From contig JAULBX010015422.1 of assembly GCA_032358255.1 (NCBI GenBank), positions 28,983 through 92,982 on the forward strand: 64,000 nucleotides of DNA, read 5' to 3'. Position 1 is the stretch's first letter, and each line of letters opens with the position of its first letter. Positions 1 to 11,993 of this stretch are shown in pieces. The notes beneath the pieces are model-generated. The model ran no database searches. It worked only from the letters and a program-made list of their open reading frames with translations, and was not told where the DNA came from. Made by a program: the position numbers and the translations under genes. Origin of the DNA: Heterotrichella gracilis. Lineage: Eukaryota > Sar > Xanthophyceae > Tribonematales > Xanthonemataceae.

Positions 1-182
1 GGTAAGCGGTCGAGAGGGGCACCCAGGGCCACATGTGCTGCCCTTGTCGCTAAGGACCTGCAGGTTACCAACATTCGAAAGTGGTACAAGCAATGTCAGG
101 ATGGTATGCTATAATAATAATAATAAAACGATAATCACAACGATAATCCCAATCATCTGATTCAGCATCCTGCTGGCGCCAG

Positions 183-3052
183 GTGGCGCTTGCAATTGAT
201 GGACCTGCTCCAGGGGGCATTGTTCCAGGGATGGATACATGCGAGGTGGCGCTTGATGTGCTGATGCACATGTATTCACAAGGCCAAATAGATGACAGAA
301 CCTTGGAGGTAAGGTGCTGCATCAAGAGGATAAGTGGTGCAAACACCAACCAGCATGAATTTCCGAACGTTTTCAGCTCGATTTGGGCTTCAAATATTGT
401 TAATGGAGTACGGGCCACAAATATTTGACGCTCCAATCTGTTATAGCACAGCATCACGCACAATTGTGTGGCATACATGCATTTGTAGCATGCAAAAGGT
501 GTGGGCATTGCTTGCTTGATTGTGTTTTCTGTGGTGTCCATGACTTGGCATCATGCATGAATCATCTGGCTCAGTTTCATCTTCTTATTGATGCATACAC
601 ATGGATCCATGCAAATCAGGTGCCACTGCCATATGATATGTACAATGAAACTTTTGCCTGCAGACAAATCTCATTGAACCAGTATGCAATTTCCTTCTGG
701 AAAACTTCAGCACCTCCCCCACTGGTGCACTGCACATGGGGTACGCACACATATATGCAACAGAGATTTTCCAGAATACTTCATCGATCATCCAAGACGC
801 ACAAGGCGCGACCCAAGACGCAAGGGATAAGGTAGGTATTAGTTAGAAATATGGACCTTTTTTTGGGACGTATGCATAGGCATGCCAATGTCCTGCTGTT
901 TGCCTGCCAGCGATCAGACCGACTGTCCAACCAGGGCGCTAGTATGGATCCAAAATCTACGCCGTGGAGTTAGATGGCCAAATGGATAGTGTATAAAGGA
1001 CTTTACTACATTCAGAATACTCTGTATGATTTGTACCCATCAACCCCTGTGTGAAGCTGCCACGGCTTCTAACACAATTTGTGTCATCAAACCTGCAGGT
1101 TGGTCATCCCATACTGGCTGACATAAGGCAATGCCTTGAAATGACCCTTGGGTTGCAGGTGCCTGGAAAGTCGCTGCCGCAAATGCTCTTTCACCACGGG
1201 TACTTCAAGGCACTGGTGCAGGCAATGGTGACAGGGCATTCGACCAAAGCAAGTACGCCGAGATGCTGTGTAGGGCAGTCACCCTTTGGGCCCCGGGAGC
1301 ACAACTGCCTCTTCAGGCGCTTCATGTGCACTACTCCATTGGACATATGATTGAAGACATTGCAAGGTGCAGCCAAGGCACAGTCTCATCATGTATAAGT
1401 TGGTTGGCTCGGAATGCGTTCCACTGTAGCTGTTACTATGCATGGACAAATTAATTTGTCATAAGTCTTCACTCTAGCATACGCTGACACACTCGCTAGA
1501 AGATAGCTATCAGCTTTGCACATGTGGCGCCAAGCAGTTTGTCCTGGCACTGTTCATACCATTGGTTGATAGTTTGCCATTGTAGCATGCGTCCTTGCGG
1601 ATATTGAGTAAATGAAGTATGCTTCTTTGAGGATATGATTCATGTCTCGTTGACATAAATGTTCAATAATTGCCTCCTATCTGTACCGCGCTCAGCCTGT
1701 GCATTCCAGCATGTATATTCATCCTGATGTTGCGCAGAACATTCTGGCAATTTGTGCGTATCATGAGGATAATCATGAGGATAAGTATTGTGGACGTGCA
1801 TGTATGCATTCATGAACAAACGAGTGTATACAGGTACATGCTTTCCAACACTGCCATTGACTGGGTTGCGGACAGAGATCAGAGATTGCTGCAATTGATG
1901 AGTATGCTTGATGCGAGAATCCGGGGGATAGGTAAGCAGCCATCATGGATATAGTTTACGACCGTTATGACAATCAAATGTTTTCTGAACACAAAATGAT
2001 GCGCAATGTGATAGCTGGGATATTCCCAGCTGCTCTGTAGATGTACAGGAGCTCAGCTTGCCCTATGTGGGGTTAGGGGGCTTTTTAGTGATTATTAGTC
2101 AGAATCAAGTCCTATATGAGCAGGGCACTCCATTATATCTTTGGTGCAGACAGCAGCAGGGGAGTGACCATGGATGGGGATTACTCGCTTCCCCGCAGCT
2201 CAGTGAAGTACAATGCATGCGATGGAGTATGCTATGCGTCTGCAGATCTTGAAGCACAGGTAACCTGACCTCCAGCTTTGCTTGTACAAAATCCTCACAT
2301 TTGGCGCGGTGCTTGCGCAGTAAAGAACGGCACAAACTGCCCCGACTCCTGCTGTTGTTTCTCAGCTCTGGTAATATGCCCTCGCAGGTCATACTCTCTG
2401 CAATGATAATGACTTACCATGTTGGACTGCATGATGCACAAGAAGGGCATGGGACCGAAGGGAAGGAGTACGTAAAAACGCTGCATGGGCCTGGCTGGGT
2501 CGCCACCGTTCACTTTGTGACGTTTGCACAAGCTGCCACGGCGCTTCAAGGAGTGGATGCGTTCCTGGCTGTACGCGGGGTGAGTGTCAGGCCCACAGGG
2601 TATTTTTGGATATTGCTTATATTAAAAATCCTAAGCATTTTACACATTCACTAGTGGGCCAAACCCTAGTAGGGTGCGGTAAGCCTGCTGGGACCCAGGG
2701 CAGCTTGGTATGCGCCCAGTGGCAGCCACCAGAACCCCTACTATCAGGGGCCAGGCGCGCCAAGATGGAGCCTGCGGCGCTGACTGTGCACGTGCTGGTG
2801 GATGACGTCAATGTGTGGAAGGCAATGTCAAAGACCTGGGGCGATGTGGCGTGGGAGGGGGTGACAGGGAGGTGGGAGAAGGGGTGCTATCAGTGCAGGG
2901 CCGGCCCCACTGATGGTGAGCCCCTGCGCAAGTGCAAGTGCGGGGGGGCCTGGTACTGTGGGCGCAGCTGCCAGGTGGAGCACTGGAAGGGGGGCCACAG
3001 GCAGGAGTGCAGCGAGCGCAAGGGGGCCCCGCCCCGCCACAAGGCTGCGTGA
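183..3052 (+). CDS. MYND zinc-finger protein with TPR-like region (5' end outside window)
   Basis: Visible exons, all in phase: 183-308, 664-835, 1159-1366, 1834-1931, 2150-2259, 2388-2579 and 2699-3052, giving 419 codons plus stop. The window opens on a GT donor (bases 2-7, gtaagc), so at least one exon lies upstream. The C-terminus has a textbook MYND finger: CYQC, then CKCGGAWYCGRSCQ, then EHWKGGHRQEC, with the spacing of zinc ligands expected of the family. MYND fingers bind proline-rich partner peptides or accompany enzymatic domains. The middle (exon 1159-1366) contains AGNGDRAFDQSKYAEMLCRA, which resembles a TPR-type helix pair. No SET domain was seen. The exon 2 donor at 836 was chosen over 832 because only 836 keeps frame. 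MYND is certain; overall function is unknown. Confidence 0.85.
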
Positions 3053-3840
3053 TGGTTTACCATTTGGGGAATATCTGGTTGATGGTATAACACCCCTGAT
3101 ATCATTATGCAGCGTACAATTTTGACTGCAATTTGGGGAACTTGTTGTGCCGGACACTGCAGGCGCAGCTGCCATGTGGGGGGTTGGAAGGGGGCCATAT
3201 CCTGGATAGCAAAAGGGGATGCATGGTGGTCGACCATTACACAGCACGCATCACCCTGGTGGTGAACCCGTGCTTGGCTGTCGAGGGTTGAGGGTTATCT
3301 GTAGTCCTGCCCAAGTACTCTTAGGCATTATGGTGAGCCTCTGTTGCCCACCCCGCGTGTATCCTGGTGATTGTCTATGTTCATAAATTCTTTAACACCG
3401 TGCAATACACAGTGCCTCCATACCTGTGCTACGCTGTTGAAAGGGAGGTACTAACGCACCACATTAACCAGGACTTGCCCTGTTGAGGGGCACAGGTAGC
3501 ACGCACAAACCCCGAGTGGCTAAATACCTACAGGCATGAACATGTTGACAGGGTGGGATGCTACTACGATCAACAAGGTTGCATGGCAGTGTGTGTGACC
3601 TGTTGATTTTATCCATTTTAAATTTCACAATTTTTATATTTTGCCCCGAAAAAGCCAAACTTATCCGGACCATACAAGCACTAACAGCGTGTGCGCCAGG
3701 GCTGTTGTGCAGTCCGTCTGCTGGGTCTATGTACTGCAGCCAAGTTACCGCTCCGAACCCTACCTCCTCCCATGATATAGAGTCCTAGTGGCATGCACAC
3801 CTGCTGGTGGTAAAGCCTGGTGCCCACACAACCCACCACC
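3053..3840. other. Intergenic / UTR between the MYND gene and Z-ISO
   Basis: No supported gene. Open frames here lack exon-like splice context and similarity to anything recognised. It presumably holds the 3' UTR of the MYND gene and the promoter and leader of Z-ISO. Confidence 0.6.
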
Positions 3841-6576
3841 ATGCTCTCCTCAACCCTGGGACGCCAGCCCTTCACCGGCACAAACCTACGCCGAGGGCAG
3901 CACCTCGCCGCCGCCGCAAGCCCCACTCCGCGCACCACGCCCACAGCATCCCACCGCCACGGCATCCCATGCCCCACCCGGCGCGCAACTTTGGTCAGCA
4001 AGCGCATCGCCTCTGTCAGTGGCAGGCATGCAGCAAGGGGTGCTAGCCGAATAGGGGCGCAGGCAGGGAAGGAGGTGGAGCCGGAGGTTTCCGATGTGGG
4101 CGAGGATGCGGCTGTGTTCGATTTCCAGCAGCAGAGCGCCAAGTCGTGGGGCATCTTTGCTGCGCTGCTGACGGGCGTGCTGGGGCTGATGTACCTGGTA
4201 TGTACAGGCCCTGTCATATGGCGCAGTATGGCTACTGTGCATCAGATACAGTTATAGTATAGGGACCTTGGTGGGCCGCTGTGGTGCACCCTTGACTGTG
4301 GATGGTGTCTGCATTACCAGGGGTGAATGAGCTTGGCTGCTGACCACCTAACATGCTGGTTTACGGTTGAGCGTTTTATGTTGTAAAAATAGCCAGATGC
4401 ACTTGCCGGTGCTCCAACAGGGTTGTGGCCTCCCATACCGCATATGCATGCATTGGCACCCATCCTGCAAGGGTGCACGTATATAAAGCCATTTCAATGC
4501 AGCATGCCTGCGTACACAATCACCCCTGCCTAGCGCACCCTCATCATGCACCCACCTTGACACCTCTCCCTTCCCCACCCCCACCCAGACCCTAACCAAA
4601 ACCGTCCAAAAAAAAACCCTAACCAAATCCTTAACCAAACCCCCCAGGTGTGGATTGCGCCTGACACGGGCCTGGCTACCGACTACGTGCGAGCGCTGGA
4701 GGGTCTGGGATCGAGCTCGGAAGTGACCATGATCGCCATTTTGGCCATTTTTGCCCTGGCGCACAGCGGCCTGGCCTACCTGCGACCCTACGGTGCGAAA
4801 CCCTACATGTCGAAACCCTATTAGGGTCTGCATCAGTACCGGTCTTTGCCCTGGTAACCCCTGGCCACAGTGCACTGCTATTCATGGCTGCACTGCTGGA
4901 AGTCTATGTAACCAGTCCATGTAACCCTGACTCCCCCCCTGCTAATCAGGCTTTCCTGCTGGAATGCAATGTTTTTGACCCTTTTTATACCCTTCCCTCA
5001 GGTGAGGACCTCATCGGCGCCCGCGCCTACCGGGTGATCTTCGCCCTGGTCAGCCTACCCCTGGCCACGGTTGCCCTGGTGTACTTCATCAACCACAGAT
5101 ACGATGGGGTGCCCCTCTGGAACCTGCGGGGGGTGGAGGGGGTGCACTCGCTGGTGTGGGCGCTCAACTTCATCTCCTTTGGCTTCCTCTACCCCTCCAC
5201 GTTCAACATCCTGGAGGTGCGTTGGGGGTAGGAGGGGTGTGGGGCAGATATGAGAGGGCTGGCTCTGAATCTCAAGGGGGTGGCTGGGGTGCAGATTGGT
5301 TGCTCAACCTGGGAATTGTCCCCCTCCACATTTGACACCATGGAGGTGCGGTGTGGGTGGGGCCACTGGAATTGCTGCAGTCATTTCCCCAAACCCCAAT
5401 TACCCCAAGCTCCAGTTTCAAACCCGTGGAACACACCCTCCCTTGTCAGGTTACCTCCCATGCTGCTGCAGCTGAGTGACGGTGCAATCCTGAGTTTAGG
5501 GTTTAGGGTCATCCCCATGTTGCGCACATTCCCTCCTCATTGAGTCCTTCCTCCAGGTGCCAGCCCAACTTCCCAAACCCCTACACTTAAAAACCCTTCA
5601 AAACCCTAGGAACCCAAATTTACCCTCCCATGCCAGGTGGCAGCAGTTGACGAGCCCAAACTGCACCTGTGGGAATCTGGCATCATCCGCATCACGCGCC
5701 ATCCCCAGATGGTGGGACAGCTGCTGTGGTGCGCGGGGCACACTCTGTGGGGTGGATCGTCACTTTTTAACCCTTAACCTAGACCTTAAACTCACATTTC
5801 CCTCCCCAAGATGCTAAAAACTCCCCCATTTTTCCCAGGTGGCAGCAGTGGACGAGCCCAAGCTGCACCTGTGGGAGTCTGGCATCATCCGCATCACACG
5901 CCATCCCCAGATGGTTGGGCAGCTGCTGTGGTGCGCGGGGCACACCCTGTGGATTGGGTCCTCCTTCCTGGTGGTTGCGTCGCTGGGCCTCATGGCGCAC
6001 CACCTGTTTGGGGTGTGGCACGGGGACTTCCGGCTGAAGAGGAAGTATGGGGAGGTGGGTGGGGTGGTGGGGTGCGTGTTTATCTGGTGGTGGTGGTGGA
6101 TGGGGTCTTTCTTCCTGGTGGGTTATTGCTAGAGACTAGTACTTCTCGCGCAAATGCCAGAATCCATCGTCGTCCAGCATTCCAATGCCAGAATCGACCC
6201 CATCGACCACCCATCATGGTGAAATCCGTGTAATGCCAGAACTCACTCCTTGCTACAGTTTTGCCTTCCACAAAGCAATTGCTGCATGCGCCTGCAACCC
6301 TCCCCGTTGCAATTCAATGCCAGAATCGATGCGATTGTTGTACGTAAACGCCAAAAGTCACAATTTCTCCATTCCCCCTTCCAGGCATATGATGCAGTGG
6401 CGGCGCGCACCAGCACCATACCCTTCCAAGCCATATGGGAGGGGCGCCAGGTGCTGCCCCCAGACTACTGGAAGGAATTTGCGAGGGGGCCTTATTTGGT
6501 GGTCACCCTGGTCACACTCGGGGCCTATTTTGCACACCCCCTCATGTTCTCGGCGTCCCACAGCTTGGGGTGGTGA
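3841..6576 (+). CDS. Z-ISO: 15-cis-zeta-carotene isomerase, plastid
   Basis: Five exons keep phase: 3841-4197, 4648-4792, 5002-5216, 5839-6054 and 6385-6576 (374 aa). Z-ISO isomerises the 15-cis bond of 9,15,9'-tri-cis-zeta-carotene in plastid carotenoid synthesis; the family is a heme-dependent integral membrane enzyme of the NnrU superfamily. The first ~75 residues are Ser/Thr/Arg/Ala-rich, as in a chloroplast transit peptide. The core carries family hallmarks: [82 protein letters not shown] and a C-terminal [13 protein letters not shown]. Several hydrophobic segments and conserved His residues fit a membrane heme protein. The start is the first ATG of the transit-like exon. Introns hold diverged copies of exons 3 and 4. 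Confidence 0.95.
4836..5353 (+). repeat. Degenerate echoes of Z-ISO exon 3
   Basis: Two diverged copies flank or follow exon 3. At 4836-4876, in the intron before exon 3, a stretch with gccctggt..cccctggccac matches exon 3 around 5036-5080. At about 5262-5353, in the intron after it, a run with caagggggtggctggggtgc..ccctccaca..ggaggtgcg matches the end of exon 3 and its donor. The coordinates therefore span exon 3 itself (5002-5216). Both copies carry indels and are unlikely to be used as exons. Confidence 0.65.
5634..5760 (+). repeat. Near-intact echo of Z-ISO exon 4 start with its splice acceptor
   Basis: This lies in the intron before exon 4 and copies bases 5836 onward, including the cag acceptor. 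Over the first ~41 codons the differences I counted (gtt/gtg, aaa/aag, gaa/gag, acg/aca, gtg/gtt, gga/ggg, act/acc) are all synonymous. Similarity fades after the LW codons and a stop follows soon after (taa near 5769). It could act as a cryptic or poison exon. Confidence 0.9.
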
Positions 6577-7490
6577 AAGAGAGGGGGATGGGGGGGCTTT
6601 GAGACGGCGAGAGGTGATTTTGAGGGGGCGCACGGTGAGGGATGCTGTCATAATCCTCAGGGTTTGGCGTGCGCAGACTTGGGTTGGGTGGGAGATGGGT
6701 GAAGCTTGGAAGCTGATTGGCGCTGGAGCCGGTGACATTTGAGGGCGACATCGCCCATGGTGCGGGAATTTTGGGTGGAGGGCGGGACAAGGGCGCGCCT
6801 CAGATCTGGGCTGGCGCCTGTATGTCTAGGCTGTGCGTTCATGGGGCTGCTTTTGCATTTTTTGGGGCATTGCTTCACAGGCCCTGTGGCCGCTCAACCG
6901 TTGAACCCCCCTGGCCCATCTAGACAGTGCTTCGAGTTTGTGCAGCTAATAATTCTTATGTTAGTGCTTAAGCAGTCTGACCCACTGACTCTTTGTGCAC
7001 TGGCGGCATGGTGTCCTCGTGGGCGCTCATGCCATGGCGAAGGCAACGGTTGTCCCCGGTTGCTATGAGTCCTTTGCGTATGATGTGGCTGTTTGCAGTG
7101 TGTCCTGTGTATGAGTGTAAGAGTAGCAATAAAATTTGTCTTGCCTGGTTGGAGGGGCCCACAGCAAGGGCACTTTTTGGGGATAGCGGCTGGGGACGAT
7201 GTGCCTTTCAGAAATCCAAAACACAGTTTCCACACAGTGTAGTTAAACGCAATTAAACCCAAACCCAACACCAAACCGGCCTGTCAACCATCGTGATACC
7301 CTTCCATATCCAACGTGACAGCCGGTTTGTACTGCCTATTTTGCGAGTGCATAAAGCTCCAAGCCAAATCGTCCCTTTTGAACCCTGCACACTACGTATG
7401 GGTTTGGTGATACAAGCGCGTTGACAAGTAAACCGCAGCGAGTAGCCGGTGGTTCTACCGCTTTGACACTGGGTTGCAACGGCGGGAGCT
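6577..7490. other. Z-ISO 3' UTR and intergenic region
   Basis: No gene supported. TGTAA at 7116-7120, about 540 bases after the stop, is the best candidate Z-ISO poly(A) signal. The remaining ~370 bases should hold the PEX19 promoter and 5' UTR. Confidence 0.6.
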
Positions 7491-10400
7491 ATGGCGGACA
7501 CGGCGGACGACTTGGACCAGCTTTTGGACGGTATGGTGCATATGCATGCATACAGGTTGCAAAAACAGTGAAAGGCATTGCCAACTGCTGGCGCCGTGCT
7601 GCCTTGTGTGGACCTGAACAAGCATTTGGGGACGTGTAATTCGCAAATAAATGTACTCGAGGCCCGCGCTCTGGAGGCATCAAGGGGCACGCCTCGACAC
7701 TTGCATGCATACGATACCATGTTTGTGAATGTGGTGTTTCTAGCGCGTGTGGCTGCGTTGTACCATACTACAAAGCCACTTGGAAGCGCAATTGCAGAGG
7801 GTTTTAATTCCGCCCGTGCGCCCACTTTGCCACAGAGGCCCTGGACGGGTTCGAAGCACCGGCCTCCACCGCTGCCCCACCTGCACCTCCAGCAGCGCCT
7901 GAGGAGCCTTCTACCAGGTAGGCCCTGTCAGAGTTTGAATTAAAATTCCTTTCTTTCATCCGTGTACAAGCTGGTGCAACGCTCATGCCCGCACAGCATC
8001 CCTTGCAAATTACCTCTGGGCAAACCCTAAACCCCCACCCTCACCCACATCAGTTTGCGAACAGTTGTACCAGCCTCAACGTCACACCACAACCCTATAA
8101 CCTAAGTCTAGGCTGCAAACGCCCCAGGCAGTCCCACCCACCAGCCTCAACTTCGACCTAAACCCCACACCTTGACCCTGAACCCTAACCCTGCAGCGGT
8201 GCTCAAGGCAGCACCCCAGCAACCCCATCCACCAGCCTCACCTTCGACCCCTTGGCGAGAAAGCCCGCCAAAAAGGCCGCCAGACCCCCACCACCAGCCG
8301 CTGCCCCCCCACCCGTCGCTGCCAGGCCCCCACCACCAGCCGGTCGACCACCCCCACCACCAGCAGCCGCAAGCACCTCCAGTGGCGTCCCAGAGCCCAC
8401 CACCCCCAGCGGGGCTGCTGCAGAGGGTCTGGACTGGTATGAGAACCCCGGGGCGGTGCCGCCAGACTTTGACAGCATTGAGGAGCTGACAGCAGGGCTG
8501 CAGAAGCTGATGGCTGAGCTGGCGGAAGGTGGAGCACCCTGAAACCCTAAGGACCCTAAAACCCTAAGGACCCTAAAACCCTATAAGCAAGAAAACTTTG
8601 TAAAGTTGATATTCCGCCACTTACCAGCCAAACCCGACGGAGCCACCCCCAATAAGCTGGAGGCCAAGGGCAGGAGCTCAGCAGCACCCTCCGCAAGCTG
8701 GCAGGGCCCTATACCCCAGGAAGCTTCGAGCCCTGTAAACCCTGGCAAAGAAGCTGAAAGCACCTCAAAAACCTTGAAACGCCCTCTACACCGACGGTGC
8801 CATCCCCAAACCCTTGTACCCTAGAACACGTTCGGAATACCCCAGATCGTGTATACACAAATGCCCGAAGTCCTGACCTCGCGCCTCCCACTGCAGCGGA
8901 TACCGACGGCGCCATCCCAGACAACCCCGCAGACCAAGAGCATGAGCTAAGCAGCACCCTGCGCAAGCTTGCAGAGCAGAGCCGGGCCCTGGGGGTGCCC
9001 CCCGACGCCCCCCCCGCAGGTGGTTTCCCCGCCTTTGCGGGCCTAGCGGAGCAGCTGGGGGGGCTGGGGGGGCTGGCTGAGGGCGGAGATATGGCCTCCC
9101 TGGTTGACAGCATCATGCAGCAGCTGCTGTCCAAGGATGTGCTGTATCAACCAATGAAGGTGCGGGTATGGAATAAGGGTTTGGGGTTTAGGGTATAAAG
9201 CAAATCGCTCTTGCCATGTTCAGCGCGTTCAAAGTTGAGGTACTTGGAGCCAACGTCTCGAAAATGGGGGGGGAAGGGGGGGGCGCTTTGTTGCATAGAG
9301 ATGGGGAGGATATGGGTATTATAATGTGCGCCCTGGGTTGTTGGTGTGACAACAAATACTTTAAGCAGCTTGGTTGCGTGCCAGCCACGCTGCTTCATGG
9401 CACCGATTTCCCGCCACTGGGGTGGGGACCGCACCTCAATTGGCTCATACAGCCATCCAGCTAAGTTACAGGGTGCAAAATATGGTGTTTGAGATGCATT
9501 CACTCCCCCGCCGCACCTTCATTGGTTGGTACAGCACATCCTTGGACTGCAGAGTACCCGCCGTCAACCTGCCGGCAAGGGTATAGGGTTAGGGTTTGTG
9601 ATTAGGGTTTGTGTGGGCGGCACGTGGCGCACGTCCTCGATCCCGAAGCAGCCGCCGTCAACCTGCCGGCAAGGGTATGTCTAGGATTAGGGTTTGTGAT
9701 TAGGGTTTGCGTGGGCGGCGCGTGGCGCACATCCTTGATGCAACAGCTGCTGCATGATGCTGTATCCCCGCTATCCGCCAGGGATCAGGGCGTTTAGGGT
9801 TTAGGATTGCAATGCCATCACCCCAGCAAACCCATCATGGCCAGTGCAGCAATCCCAGCACAGACATAGAATCCATGTTTGAACATTTTACTTTCCACAC
9901 GTGCTTTTCACCCTCGCCCGCCCTCCCCGCCCCATATCCGTTACTCAATCTGCCCATTTCCCTCCCGTTTTCACACACATGAACGCCATTTCCTCCCCTT
10001 TCTCAGGACATCGGCGCCAAGTACCCCGAGTGGCTTGCCCGCAACCAGGCCAGCCTGAGCGCCGAGGAGTACCAGCAGTACAGCGAGCAGTACAACTACA
10101 TCCAGCGCATCATCGACCTGTATGACACCGATCCAACCAACTTCCAGGAGCTCATCACGCAGCTGCAGCAGGTGAGGGGGGATGGGGGGTAAAGAGGGGA
10201 AGGGGGCGCGTAGGTGCATCAGGTTTGTGCGAGGAATTGCGAATGTGCATCGGTGTTTGAATGGTGCGGGCTTGGAGTGCATGGGTGTGTAATTGGTGCG
10301 TACCATCCACCTGTATGACACCGATCCAACCTACTTCCAGGAGCTCATCACGCAGCTGCAGCAGGTGGGGGGGGTAAAGATGGGAGGTGGGGCGCGAGTT

Positions 10401-10805
10401 GTACTTGAGTTGCATGAGGCAGCGTGAATGTGCCTCGCCGTTTAGTTGGTGTGGGTTGGGAGTGCATGGGTGTGTAGTCAGTGTGTATCATCCACCTGTA
10501 TGACACAGACCCCACGGGGATTGCCTTTGATCAGTGTGCAAGGCAGGCAACCCTTTCCGCCCACATTAGGGCCTCTGCATTATATTGGCCACACACCCCT
10601 AGGCACTCGCCAGACGCCCCATGTGCCCACCTTAACCCCCTCCTTAACTCCCTTACCCCCCAACCCGCAGATGCAGCAGTGTGGCCAGCCTCCCCCAGAG
10701 ATTGTGAGCGAGCTTGCGCCAGGCATGGAGTTTGGTGCAGACGGCATCCCACGCATGGGGCCAGAGGCGGGCGGGGGAGCGGCGCCAGACTGCGCCATGC
10801 AATGA
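7491..10805 (+). CDS. PEX19: Peroxin 19, peroxisomal membrane protein chaperone/import receptor
   Basis: Six exons join in phase: 7491-7530, 7836-7917, 8197-8528, 8897-9159, 10007-10171 and 10671-10805 (338 aa). PEX19 is a mainly cytosolic chaperone that binds peroxisomal membrane proteins and docks on PEX3. The N-terminus reads MADTADDLDQLLDEALDGFE, the acidic PEX3-binding start typical of the family. A Pro/Ala-rich linker follows, then FDSIEELTAGLQKLMAEL, and the C-terminal PMP-binding part with LLSKDVLYQPMK, KYPEWLARNQ and YDTDPTNFQELITQLQQMQQ. The last four residues, CAMQ, form a CaaX box, so the protein is probably prenylated like other PEX19s. TGTAA at 11108-11112 is a candidate poly(A) signal. 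Three introns and the 3' flank carry exon echoes. Confidence 0.94.
8600..8815 (+). repeat. Degenerate echoes of PEX19 exon 4 start
   Basis: In intron 3, ctcagcagcaccctccgcaa (8688 on) copies ctaagcagcaccctgcgcaa of exon 4, and ctacaccgacggtgccatcc (8786 on) copies the exon's first codons. The copies are reshuffled, with several substitutions and indels. Confidence 0.7.
9500..9790 (+). repeat. ~100-bp tandem repeats and exon 4 fragments in PEX19 intron 4
   Basis: Two units, from about 9550 and about 9652, share cgccgtcaacctgccggcaa, then telomere-like gttagggtttgtgattaggg, then gtgggcggc[ag]cgtggcgcac. The second ends in cttgatgcaacagctgctgc, resembling the exon 4 segment around 9111-9150 (catgcagcagctgctgtcc). 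Confidence 0.7.
10304..10520 (+). repeat. Tandem echoes of PEX19 exon 5 end with donor site
   Basis: The unit is ~190 bp. The end of exon 5 plus its donor and the following intron bases (10108-10303) is repeated from 10304 (last 60 exon bases with three mismatches, two of them amino-acid changing, plus donor at 10364). It is repeated again more weakly from about 10490. The intron parts (aaagaggggaagg, gtgcatgggtgtgta) repeat too, so the duplicated block spans the exon-intron border. Confidence 0.85.
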
Positions 10806-10822
10806 AGAAACCCTAGAGGGTT

Positions 10823-10918
10823 TTGGGGTACCCTCTGGGAGTTGGGGGTGGATGGCATCCCGCGCATCGGGTCAGAAGGGGGCGGTAGAGTGGCGCCGGG
10901 CTGCGCCATGCATTGAAG
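10823..10918 (+). repeat. Echo of the PEX19 last exon including CaaX and stop
   Basis: In the 3' flank, ggatggcatcccgcgcat..ggctgcgccatgcattgaag is a diverged copy of exon 6 from about 10729 to its stop (10803-10805). The Cys-Ala-Met codons and a stop are still recognisable. Confidence 0.85.
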
Positions 10919-11005
10919 GGATCTGAATCTCTTGGACCCTTGACTTTTAGGGTTTCTAGGGGTTTACCTACATGTTTTCAAATTTTAATTACCTCGGGAA
11001 TTTGG

Positions 11006-11070
11006 AGGGAATTGGGAATTGGGAATTGGGAATTGGGAATTGGGAATTGGGAATTGGGAGGGAATTGGGC
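11006..11070 (+). repeat. GGGAATT heptamer microsatellite
   Basis: About seven consecutive copies of gggaatt, flanked on both sides by ggaggg/gagggaattggg. This lies 3' of PEX19. The interval 10919-11993 otherwise shows no gene. Confidence 0.95.
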
Positions 11071-11993
11071 GGGAACCCTTAGAGGTTTCAAAGTGAACCC
11101 TTAGAAGTGTAAGCCTTCAGTAGAAGCCTTCGGGCCTTGTCTTTACCTTGGGACTAGGGATGGCTCAGTTTCAACCCCGGATTGTCCTTTTCTCGGGGTG
11201 TGGTGGTGGCGTGCACAGTGCACATTAATGTATGTTGCGTATGTGCGCTCTGGATGTGCAAAACCTTTAACCTTGATCCTTCTTTTTTTGGGGGGGGGGA
11301 TGTTTACAGGGAAAACCGTCCTCCAATGTAGAAAAGCACGGGCTGCAGTCAATGGTGACATCACTTAGGGTCGAGGGTTTAGGGTGTTGCTCCCGCTTAG
11401 GAAGGAGCGTTTGTGCATGGCTGTGTGGCTGCACCAGGCGGCGGAGGCGGGGTGGTGGATGTGGTTTTGTTTCAATTTGGGTGTCAGGGCTGTGTTTGAG
11501 TGGGTATCGTGACTAGTTATCGCCACGCTCATTTGTTCAGCCTGAAGTGCTGCCGTTATGGGGTTCACTTTCAAGTGGTGACCTTGCGTGTATTTGCAGG
11601 ATGGGCTGTAACACCTTGTGATAACTGGTATATTCCTGTCCTCAAAAGGGGGTTTGCCAACGGGATTATATCAACACTTTTGCCCCAACTGCAGCCTAGA
11701 ATGTTGCCCACGTCTTGCAATGCAAACTATTGGACCCCTGACAAATGCCTGCCGGCCAAAGTCCAGAGTCCGTCACCAGTGCAACACTTAGGACGTTTTA
11801 GCGACGTGCTCCACATGCATGCATCCTGTGTGGCAACTTTATGAAGAGCTCTAGCTAGCAACAACAGGCAAACAACACGTAAGGCCGTCCCAGCTTTGTC
11901 TCTTTCTTTGGGTTGACGAGGGAAGCGGAGACGCAGTGGCACCCACTTACTTGCAGCAGTTTCTTCTGGTGATGCTCATGGTGTGAGGAATAC

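Noticed and set aside
3681-4242. Antisense open frames over Z-ISO exon 1
   Set aside because: Shadows of the GC-rich transit-peptide exon; the plus-strand exon chain is unambiguous.
5634-5760. Counting the Z-ISO exon 4 echo as a normal constitutive exon
   Set aside because: Including it would duplicate the conserved segment and reach a stop at about 5769; the 5839 exon alone gives the family-length protein.
10108-10520. Regular repeats considered as a CRISPR-like array or satellite
   Set aside because: Too few units, unequal spacers that are themselves repeated, and the repeat is clearly an exon end; eukaryotic context.
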